NCBI GenBank assembly: GCA_041168985.1
Contig: JBEEKA010000149.1
Coordinates: forward strand, 1-15,339
DNA: 15,339 bases
Reading direction: 5' to 3'
DNA from: ZC4RG30 sp041168985
GTDB taxonomy: Bacteria; Pseudomonadota; Gammaproteobacteria; Steroidobacterales; Steroidobacteraceae
Shown: in pieces, positions 1-5,757 of the stretch
Layout: each line of letters begins with the position of its first letter
Numbering within the stretch: the stretch's first letter is position 1
Made by a program: the position numbers and the translations under genes
The notes under the pieces: generated by a model
The model's database searches: none
Told to the model about the DNA's origin: nothing
What the model saw: only the letters and a program-made list of their open reading frames with translations

Positions 1-178
1 TGCCCGGGCCGCATACGACGAGGATGCGTCGGGCGGCGGGCCATCGGCCGCGGAAGACTGCCAGTGCCGCCGCGCCAGCACGCTGCATCAACTCATAGGC
101 CGGCGTGCCGGCGGCGATGGCACGCGCGTCGATGTCTCGCACCTGGGCCACGGAGTACAGCGCGTCGGGCAGTGTCAT
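1..178 (-). CDS. nnr: NAD(P)H-hydrate epimerase (YjeF/Nnr), N-terminal part, truncated by the window edge
   Basis: The minus strand from the ATG at 178 stays open to the window edge (59 codons plus one base). It reads MTLPDALYSVAQVRDIDARA at the start, then a YELMQRAG segment, and ends in LVVCGPG. This matches the start of the YjeF_N domain, whose members carry a VxxGxGNNGGDG loop after the AAxAV helix. The family repairs damaged NAD(P)H hydrates: the YjeF_N domain epimerises them, and in most bacteria a fused C-terminal domain dehydrates them with ADP or ATP; that part lies outside the window. Its divergent position next to queG repeats the E. coli yjeF/yjeS arrangement. No Shine-Dalgarno sequence precedes the ATG, which lies just 7 bases past a TATACT element, so a leaderless mRNA is possible. 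Confidence 0.85.
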   Translation of the reverse strand, partial: MTLPDALYSVAQVRDIDARAIAAGTPAYELMQRAGAAALAVFRGRWPAARRILVVCGPG

Positions 179-185
179 GGGGGCC

Positions 186-193
186 AGTATACT
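186..193. promoter_or_regulatory. Palindromic AGTATACT element between nnr and queG, probable shared -10 region
   Basis: AGTATACT is its own reverse complement, so a TATACT -10-like hexamer is read on both strands (188-193 plus, 191-186 minus). Each hexamer lies about 7-8 bases from an ATG, at 202 on plus and 178 on minus. Outward of this, GTGTCAT (172-178) and ATGACAC (202-208) are inverted copies that contain the two start codons. No good -35 hexamer is seen on either strand. The promoter role is inferred from position and match. Confidence 0.45.
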
Positions 194-201
194 TGCAGTG
201 G

Positions 202-1266
202 ATGACACTCCCCCTCCGCGAGGACTTGCTGCAACTGGCCCGGCGCCACGGCTTCGCCGATGTCGGCGTGTCAGGGGTGGAGCTGCACGAGGACGAGCAG
301 CACCTGCTCGACTGGCTTGCCGCGGGCCGTCATGGCCGGATGGACTTCATGGCGCGCCATGGCACGCGGCGCAGCCGACCAGCGGAACTCAAGCCGGGCA
401 CCCTGCGCGTGATTTCATTGCGCCGGGATTACTGGCCCGGCGAGGCCCGGGACCCTTTCGAGGTGCTGGGCGATGGCGATCTGGCTTACATCTCGCGTTA
501 CGCCCTCGGCCGCGATTACCACAAAGGTGTGCGCGCGGCGCTGGCGCGATTCGCGGAGGACCTCGCGGCACTGGCGCGTCCGCATGCCTACCGGGTCTAT
601 GTCGATTCCGGACCGGTGCTCGAGAAAGCCCTTGCACGGAATGCCGGCCTCGGCTGGATCGGCAAACACACGAACCTGATCTCGCGCAGCGCGGGCTCGT
701 TCTTCTTCCTCGGCGAAGTCCTCACCGACCTGCCCCTCGATGTCGACGAGGCCTCAACGGCCCATTGCGGAAGCTGCGTCGCGTGCATGCCGGCCTGCCC
801 TACCGGTGCCATCGTCGCCCCCTACACGCTCGACGCGCGCCGCTGCATCTCCTATCTCACGATCGAACTGCGCGATTCGATTCCGGAGGAGCTCCGGCCA
901 CTGATCGGCAACCGGATCTATGGCTGCGACGACTGCCAGATCGTCTGCCCGTGGAACAAATTCGCCCAGACCGCATCGAACCCGGACTTCAAGGTCCGGC
1001 ATGGACTCGATGCGCCCCGGCTCGCCGAACTGATGCGCTGGACGCGCGAGGAGTTCGCGACACGACTCGAGGGCATGGCGATCCGGCGCATCAGCTACGC
1101 GCAGTTCCTGCGCAATGTGGCCGTCGCACTGGGGAATGGAACCGGCGATCCGCAGGCCATCGCCGCACTGGAGTCGCGGCGTGACGACGAGTCGGCCCTC
1201 GTGCGCGAGCACGTGGCCTGGGCGCTGGAACGACTCAGCCGCGCGTCGCGCGCAGGTTGTCGATGA
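202..1266 (+). CDS. queG: Epoxyqueuosine reductase QueG
   Basis: This 354-residue protein carries out the last step of queuosine synthesis, the cobalamin- and Fe-S-dependent reduction of epoxyqueuosine to queuosine in tRNA, in the cytoplasm. The QueG core is clear: YVDSGPVLEKALARNAGLGW at residues 133-152 holds the family catalytic Asp (D135). The two [4Fe-4S] clusters are served by C189, C192, C195 and C199 (CGSCVACMPACPTGAI) and by C215, C242, C245 and C249 (GCDDCQIVCPWN). The C-terminal helices (about 300-345) resemble the HEAT-like repeat of the family. The frame stays open upstream to an ATG at 64, but that would run antisense through nnr and add 46 non-homologous residues, so the ATG at 202 is chosen. 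No Shine-Dalgarno precedes it. The last 32 bases overlap the end of panC on the other strand. Confidence 0.95.
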   Translation: MTLPLREDLLQLARRHGFADVGVSGVELHEDEQHLLDWLAAGRHGRMDFMARHGTRRSRPAELKPGTLRVISLRRDYWPGEARDPFEVLGDGDLAYISRYALGRDYHKGVRAALARFAEDLAALARPHAYRVYVDSGPVLEKALARNAGLGWIGKHTNLISRSAGSFFFLGEVLTDLPLDVDEASTAHCGSCVACMPACPTGAIVAPYTLDARRCISYLTIELRDSIPEELRPLIGNRIYGCDDCQIVCPWNKFAQTASNPDFKVRHGLDAPRLAELMRWTREEFATRLEGMAIRRISYAQFLRNVAVALGNGTGDPQAIAALESRRDDESALVREHVAWALERLSRASRAGCR

Positions 1267-2086
1267 GCCGGGCCCTGCCGAGGCGGGCCGCGGCAAGGAT
1301 GACGAGATCCCGCGCCGCGTCCTTCGGCATCTCCAGCGTCCCTGCATCCCGTACCGAGAAATAGTCCGGGCGCATGCCCGCCGCAGCCAGGGCGGCGAGC
1401 CCCTCGGCCTCGATGGCCGGAAGGTCACGATCGCCCGATTCGATACGACCACGGGCCACGGCAAGCGCGGCATGCATCCGGGGCGCCACGATGCGCTCGT
1501 CATCACCGAGATAGCGGTTGCGCGAACTCATGGCGAGCCCGTCCGCCGCACGCACCGTCGGCGCGCCGACGATCTCTATCGGCATCGACAGTTCATGCGT
1601 CATGCGCTTCAGGATCGTGAACTGCTGGAAATCCTTTTCGCCGAACACCGCGACATCAGGCTGCACGATGCCGAAGAGCTTCGCGACCACCGTCGCGACG
1701 CCTTCGAAATGACCCGGTCGCACGGCGCCGCACAGGATGTCCGATATCCCGCGCACGAAGACCCGCGTGGCCTGGTCCCGGCCCTCGGGGTACATCTCCT
1801 CGACAGTCGGCAGGAACAGCAGGTCGCAGTTCGCCGAGACGAGCAGGCGCGCATCCTCCTCGGGAGTGCGCGGGTAGCGATCGAAGTCTTCGTTGGGACC
1901 GAACTGCAGCGGATTGACGAAGACGCTCGCGATAACGCGGTCGGCGCGACGGCGGGCTTCGTCCACGAGGCTCAGATGGCCATCGTGCAGGTTGCCCATC
2001 GTCGGCACGAAAGCGATGCGCAGCCCTTCGCGCCGCCAGGCCTGCAACCGGGCCCGCAGGTCGGCACTGTGCGTGACGGTCTGCAT
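1235..2086 (-). CDS. panC: Pantothenate synthetase (pantoate-beta-alanine ligase)
   Basis: PanC joins pantoate and beta-alanine using ATP, through a pantoyl-adenylate, as the last step of pantothenate (coenzyme A precursor) synthesis in the cytoplasm. At 283 residues it is a normal length. Visible motifs are VPTMGNLHDGHLSLV (27-41) with the HxGH-type H34 and H37 that bind ATP, SVFVNPLQFGPNEDFDRYPR (54-73), FGEKDFQQ (148-155), and the KMSKS-like segment LAMSSRNRYL (184-193). It is the last gene of the pcnB-folK-kinase-panB-panC run, starting 4 nt after the panB stop, so translational coupling is likely. Its 3' end overlaps queG by 32 bp in convergent orientation, which leaves no room for a separate terminator. 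Confidence 0.97.
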   Translation of the reverse strand: MQTVTHSADLRARLQAWRREGLRIAFVPTMGNLHDGHLSLVDEARRRADRVIASVFVNPLQFGPNEDFDRYPRTPEEDARLLVSANCDLLFLPTVEEMYPEGRDQATRVFVRGISDILCGAVRPGHFEGVATVVAKLFGIVQPDVAVFGEKDFQQFTILKRMTHELSMPIEIVGAPTVRAADGLAMSSRNRYLGDDERIVAPRMHAALAVARGRIESGDRDLPAIEAEGLAALAAAGMRPDYFSVRDAGTLEMPKDAARDLVILAAARLGRARLIDNLRATRG

Positions 2087-2090
2087 CGGT

Positions 2091-2918
2091 TCAGAACCCG
2101 TGCTCGGGGCCGGGGTAATCGCGGGACTTCACGGCCTGGACATAGGCCTTCAAGGCGTTGAGCGGCGTGCCCGCGCCGGCCATGAAATCCCGCACGAAAC
2201 GTGGCTTGCGGCCGGGCGTGATGTCGAGGATGTCGTAGATCACCTGGATCTGGCCGTTGGTCCCGGGCCCGGCGCCGATACCGATGACCGGCACGTCAAG
2301 GGCGTCGGTGATGGTCTTGCCGAGATCGGACGGGATGCACTCCAGCAGGACGATATCGGCACCGGCGGACTGCAGGTCGAGCGCGTTCTGCAGCATGCGG
2401 GCTGCAGCATCCTGTTCGCGGCCCTGCACGCGGAAGCCACCTGTCTTGTGGACCGACTGGGGCCGCAGGCCCAGGTGGGCGCACACGGCGATGTCATGGC
2501 TGGCGAGGAACTCGACGATGCGGACCTGTTCGACGCCACTCTCGAGCTTGACCATGCGCGCCCCGCCTTCCTGCATCAGGCGGACCGAGTTGGCCAGCGC
2601 CAGCTCGCGCGACGGATAGCTCATGAACGGAAGGTCCGCGACCAGGAAAGGCCGGTGCATGCCCTTGGCCACCGCCTTGCAATGGTAGACGACGTGGTCG
2701 AGGGTCACCGGCACCGTGGTGTCATGGCCCTGGATGACCATGCCGAGCGAATCGCCCACGAGCACGACATCCACGTCCGCCTCGTCCACCAGCGTTGCGA
2801 AGCTCGCGTCATAGCAGGTCAGGCTGGCAATGGCCTCGCCTTCCTCGCGCATCCGGTGCAGCGTGGACAGGGTGACCGGCGGGCGGGCGGAGTCGCGCAA
2901 CTGCAGGTGGGTATACAT
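2091..2918 (-). CDS. panB: 3-methyl-2-oxobutanoate hydroxymethyltransferase
   Basis: PanB transfers a hydroxymethyl group from methylene-tetrahydrofolate to 2-oxoisovalerate, giving ketopantoate, the first committed step to pantothenate. With the ATG at 2918 the protein has 275 residues, near the E. coli length of 264. Seen are TCYDASFA (34-41), VGDSLGMVIQG (54-64, metal ligand D56), ADLPFMSYPS (94-103, D95), KLESG (124-128, E126), LLECIPSDLG (191-200, catalytic E193) and IGIGAGPGTNGQ (212-223). A TTG at 2954 in the same frame would add 12 residues and leave only 4 nt after the kinase stop; it has no ribosome binding site, so ATG is preferred, though coupling from the TTG cannot be excluded. 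Being in one operon with folK is apt, since the enzyme uses a folate cofactor. Confidence 0.96.
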   Translation of the reverse strand: MYTHLQLRDSARPPVTLSTLHRMREEGEAIASLTCYDASFATLVDEADVDVVLVGDSLGMVIQGHDTTVPVTLDHVVYHCKAVAKGMHRPFLVADLPFMSYPSRELALANSVRLMQEGGARMVKLESGVEQVRIVEFLASHDIAVCAHLGLRPQSVHKTGGFRVQGREQDAAARMLQNALDLQSAGADIVLLECIPSDLGKTITDALDVPVIGIGAGPGTNGQIQVIYDILDITPGRKPRFVRDFMAGAGTPLNALKAYVQAVKSRDYPGPEHGF

Positions 2919-2958
2919 GGCTGGAAGCTTGAAGCACTCGCCGAGGCGAATCAACCAA

Positions 2959-3615
2959 TCAGAACGCGGCGTTCCGCAACGGGTTGTAATACTGCCGGCC
3001 CCGGGTCGTGCGGCAGATCGCCCACAGCAACTCCTCGTAGTCCGCCTCGTTGTGGATGGGATCGATGGTCGTGGCGTTCACGATCAGGAGGGGCCCCTGG
3101 TCGTACTCATGGAAAAACCGTGAATAGGCATCATTGAGCCGTTCGAGGTAGGGGGCGTCTATCCGCGCTTCGTACCCGATGCCGCGGCGAGCGATGCGTT
3201 CCAGCAGCACCGGCGCCGGGGCCTGCAGGTACACCACGAGGTCCGGCTGCGGCGCCTCGATCGCCAGCTTCGCGTGCACCTGCTGGTAGAGGGCGAATTC
3301 GTCGTCATCGAGCGTCAGGCGGGCAAAGAGCCGGTCCTTGGCCAGCAGGTAATCGGCGACACGCACTGGCGCGAACAGGTCTCTCTGGTTCAGGGCGGCC
3401 AGTTGCTGGGCGCGCTGGAACAGGAAATGCAGCTGGGCGGGGAAGGCGCCGATCCGCGGGTTGCTGTAATAGCGCTCCAGGAAGGGATTTTCATCCGCCT
3501 GCTCGAGGACGGTGTCGGCACCGAGGCACGCGGCCAGCTTTCGCACGAGGCTGGTCTTCCCGACACCGATGGGACCCTCGACGACGATGAAGCGGTGCGG
3601 GGACGCCGTGTTCAT
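2959..3615 (-). CDS. Deoxynucleoside kinase family protein (dCK/dGK/dAK type)
   Basis: This is a 218-residue P-loop kinase. The Walker A loop GPIGVGKTS is at 14-22 right after the first strand (FIVVE). ADENPFLERYY (40-50) and the QLHFLFQRAQQLAAL helix (61-75) match the deoxynucleoside kinase fold, and the lid-like region ARRGIGYEARIDAPYLERLN (142-161) has the arginines and Glu expected of the family. Such enzymes phosphorylate deoxyadenosine, deoxyguanosine or deoxycytidine to monophosphates for salvage; which base this one prefers cannot be told from sequence. Its ATG overlaps the folK TGA by 4 nt, and panB follows after 40 nt, so it is an operon member. E. coli has no kinase at this place between folK and panB. 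Confidence 0.88.
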   Translation of the reverse strand: MNTASPHRFIVVEGPIGVGKTSLVRKLAACLGADTVLEQADENPFLERYYSNPRIGAFPAQLHFLFQRAQQLAALNQRDLFAPVRVADYLLAKDRLFARLTLDDDEFALYQQVHAKLAIEAPQPDLVVYLQAPAPVLLERIARRGIGYEARIDAPYLERLNDAYSRFFHEYDQGPLLIVNATTIDPIHNEADYEELLWAICRTTRGRQYYNPLRNAAF

Positions 3616-4097
3616 TCGGGCCGTATGCCTTCCGCACCGACCTGCGCTGCCAGGTCCGACACACGACCGCAGCCGGGAATGACCAGATCCGGGGCGATAT
3701 CCCGCAACGGATACAGCACGAAATTCCGCTGTGCGATCCCCGGGTGCGGCAGGGTGAGCGAGGGCGATGCCACGCGCGCATCACCATGCAGCAGCAGATC
3801 GAGATCGAGTGTTCGGGGCCCCCAGCGGATGCTCCGCACGCGACCCTGCGAGGCCTCGATGTCGTGCAGGGCGTACAGCAGCGCGGTCGGGGACATCGAC
3901 GTCCAAAGCGACACCACGCCGTTGAGGAAGTCCGGCTGCGGCACGGGACCGAATGGCGCCGTCACATAGCGGGGAGACGCCCGGTGCAGCTGCGTGTCCG
4001 GCAGCGCAGCCAGTGCGGCAAGCGCCGCATCCAGCTGCCGCGGCGGATCGGCCTCGTTGCTGCCGAGGCCGACGAAGGCCAGCACGCCCCCCGTCAT
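3612..4097 (-). CDS. folK: 6-hydroxymethyl-7,8-dihydropterin pyrophosphokinase (HPPK)
   Basis: FolK transfers pyrophosphate from ATP to hydroxymethyl-dihydropterin, making the substrate for dihydropteroate synthase in folate synthesis. The 161-residue protein begins MTGGVLAFVGLGSN, with the LGSN pterin-site motif at 11-14. RWGPRTLDLDLL (91-102) has the two metal-binding Asp residues D98 and D100, and LPHPGIAQRNFVLYPL (116-131) is the family C-terminal signature. The ATG at 4097 overlaps the pcnB stop in an ATGA, so it is chosen over an open frame that continues upstream inside pcnB. Its own TGA overlaps the ATG of the kinase gene in the same way, so the three genes are probably translationally coupled. 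Confidence 0.96.
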   Translation of the reverse strand: MTGGVLAFVGLGSNEADPPRQLDAALAALAALPDTQLHRASPRYVTAPFGPVPQPDFLNGVVSLWTSMSPTALLYALHDIEASQGRVRSIRWGPRTLDLDLLLHGDARVASPSLTLPHPGIAQRNFVLYPLRDIAPDLVIPGCGRVSDLAAQVGAEGIRPE

Positions 4098-5629
4098 GTC
4101 GAGGCGGGCGGTCTCCGGCGACTCCGGCTGCGGCGTCGCCGCGGACCGGATGCCTTCGCGCCGCCTTCGCCCTCGTCCCGGCTGCCGCCCGACTGGGAAC
4201 CGCGGTCCAGCTGCGCCACCATGCGCTCGCGCTCTTCGGGCGAGACCGCCTGCAGCCGGGTCCACCATTCGGCCACGCCTGGCTGCACCATGCCCACCTT
4301 GGAACGCAGCACGAGGAGGTCGAAGGCCGCCCTGAAACGCGGCATTTCCAGCGTGCGCAAGGCCCGTCGACCACGCGGCTGTTCAAGACGTGGCTGCGTC
4401 GCGAACATTTCGCGGATACCCAGTGAAAACCGCTTGGGAATCGTCACGCGTCGCTGCGCCTCGGCGACCGCGCGGTCACAGGCGTCGAGAATCTTGTCGA
4501 GATCAGCCCACTTGGAAGGCGGCGCCTTCTCGATGATCGCGGCGATCGGCCCGTAAAGCAGCAGTGTGAACAGGAAGGTCGGTGTTACCGCCTTGCCCTC
4601 CTGCACCCGCGCATCGGTGTTTTCCAGGCCGGTGATGAGCAACTGTTCGACCAGGCTGCCCGGATGCCGCGACAGGAAGGCTTCGACCGCCGGATACAGC
4701 ACGCCCAGCAGGCCATGCTTGCGCATCGAGACGAAGGAGCGCACGCCATGGCCCGTGAGGAACAGCTTCAGCGTCTCGTCGAACAGGCGGGCCGGCGGTA
4801 CGTCCGACAGCAGCTCACGCAGGCGCGGCACCGGTTCGGCCGTGGCGGGCGCCAGCGTGAAGCCAAGCTTCGCTTCGAACCGGGCAGCACGCAGCATGCG
4901 CACCGGGTCTTCGCGATAACGCGTTTCCGGATCGCCGATCAGTGACAGGCGACGGGCAGCGATGTCTTCGAAGGCACCGACGTAGTCGCGCAGCGAGAAG
5001 TCCTCGATGCTGTAGTACAGCGCGTTGCAGGTGAAATCGCGCCGCCAGACATCTTCCTCGATGGTGCCGTAGGTGTTGTCGCGCAGGATGCGCCCCTGCT
5101 CGTCCTGGAGCCGGTCGCCCGATTCCACCGGCGTATCCACCGCCACTGCTTCGTTCGATGTATCGCCGTCATCGGCGGTGGCCCCGACCTCGGGCAGGAT
5201 GTCCGGATCCTCTTCGGGCTCTTCACCCTGCGAAGGTGCGCTCGAGGCACGGAACGTGGCGACCTCGATGATCTCCCGACCGAAGAAGACATGCGCCAGC
5301 CGGAACCGACGTCCGATCAGCCGGCAGTTGCGGAACAGGCGCTTGACCTCCTCGGGTCGCGCACTGGTGGCCACGTCGAAATCCTTCGGCTCGATGCCCA
5401 GGATCACGTCGCGCAGGCAGCCGCCGACGAGATAGGCCTCGTGCCCGCCCTCGCGCAACTTGTAGAGCACTTTCAGGGCATTCGGGGAGACCGCCTTGCG
5501 GGAAACGGGGTGGTCCGCACGGGCGATGACCCGGGGTTGCGGGCTGGCGGCGGCCGACGGGGCGGCATCAACAGAAACGTCGTTCAAGATTGGGGGGTTC
5601 CGGACTGTCGTCGAAAAGGCTTGAGCCAA
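4094..5629 (-). CDS. pcnB: Poly(A) polymerase I
   Basis: PcnB adds poly(A) tails to RNA 3' ends, marking them for decay. The nucleotidyltransferase head shows YLVGGCLRDVILG (66-78), KDFDVAT (82-88, catalytic D83 and D85), NCRLIGRRFRLAHVFFG (101-117), EIIEVATFR (119-127), EEDVWRRDFTCNALYYS (191-207, D198) and EDPVRMLRAARFEAKLGF (240-257). The tail ends in an Arg-rich stretch (PRRRRSRSRRRPP), as is usual for PcnB RNA binding. Two oddities: between EVATFR and LRDNTYG lies a longer, acidic, low-complexity insert (about 129-178) than in E. coli; and no ATG or GTG is available in frame ahead of the head domain. The first possible start is TTG at 5629, with another TTG at 5587, so the exact N-terminus is uncertain. 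It is 511 residues with the first TTG. It heads the folK-panBC operon. Confidence 0.94.
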   Translation of the reverse strand: MAQAFSTTVRNPPILNDVSVDAAPSAAASPQPRVIARADHPVSRKAVSPNALKVLYKLREGGHEAYLVGGCLRDVILGIEPKDFDVATSARPEEVKRLFRNCRLIGRRFRLAHVFFGREIIEVATFRASSAPSQGEEPEEDPDILPEVGATADDGDTSNEAVAVDTPVESGDRLQDEQGRILRDNTYGTIEEDVWRRDFTCNALYYSIEDFSLRDYVGAFEDIAARRLSLIGDPETRYREDPVRMLRAARFEAKLGFTLAPATAEPVPRLRELLSDVPPARLFDETLKLFLTGHGVRSFVSMRKHGLLGVLYPAVEAFLSRHPGSLVEQLLITGLENTDARVQEGKAVTPTFLFTLLLYGPIAAIIEKAPPSKWADLDKILDACDRAVAEAQRRVTIPKRFSLGIREMFATQPRLEQPRGRRALRTLEMPRFRAAFDLLVLRSKVGMVQPGVAEWWTRLQAVSPEERERMVAQLDRGSQSGGSRDEGEGGAKASGPRRRRSRSRRRPPAST

Positions 5630-5648
5630 GGCTCTGGGCGCCTATAAT
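5621..5648 (+). promoter_or_regulatory. Sigma-70 promoter of the tRNA-Glu gene
   Basis: TTGAGC (5621-5626) and a perfect TATAAT (5643-5648) are separated by 16 bp and lie 30 bp upstream of the tRNA. The bases after the -10 (ACGCGCCC) form a G+C-rich discriminator of the kind found at stable-RNA promoters under growth-rate and stringent control. The -35 lies at the 5' end of pcnB, which is read the other way. The overlapping ATAATA also gives TATTAT on the minus strand, a possible -10 for pcnB. Confidence 0.8.
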
Positions 5649-5677
5649 ACGCGCCCTTCAGGACCACACCCTAGCAC

Positions 5678-5753
5678 GCTCCCTTCGTCTAGAGGCCCAG
5701 GACATAGCCCTCTCAAGGCTAGTACACCGGTTCGAATCCGGTAGGGAGCGCCA
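5678..5753 (+). tRNA. tRNA-Glu, anticodon CTC, CCA encoded
   Basis: The 76-base gene folds into a full cloverleaf. The acceptor stem is GCTCCCT (5678-5684) with AGGGAGC (5743-5749), followed by discriminator G5750 and encoded CCA (5751-5753). The D arm GTCTAGAGGCCCAGGAC is identical to my recollection of E. coli tRNA-Glu. The anticodon stem is TAGCC/GGCTA (5705-5709, 5717-5721) with loop CTCTCAA, which puts anticodon CTC at 5712-5714, reading GAG. The T arm is ACCGG-TTCGAAT-CCGGT (5726-5742). Most Gammaproteobacteria have a TTC tRNA-Glu; a CTC isoacceptor fits a G+C-rich genome that favours GAG. Only 4 bases separate the CCA from the stop codon of the convergent kinase gene, and no hairpin with a T run follows. 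Confidence 0.97.
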
Positions 5754-5757
5754 TAAT

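Noticed and set aside
64..201. An N-terminal extension of queG starting at an ATG at 64
   Set aside because: The extra 46 residues are Arg/Ala-rich antisense of nnr and do not look like QueG; the conserved protein starts at the ATG at 202.
5726..5753. Tested the tRNA 3' end as an attachment site with a second copy near 9228-9572
   Set aside because: No repeat of the T-arm/acceptor sequence was found by eye in the block or at its far edge, and no integrase gene is present.
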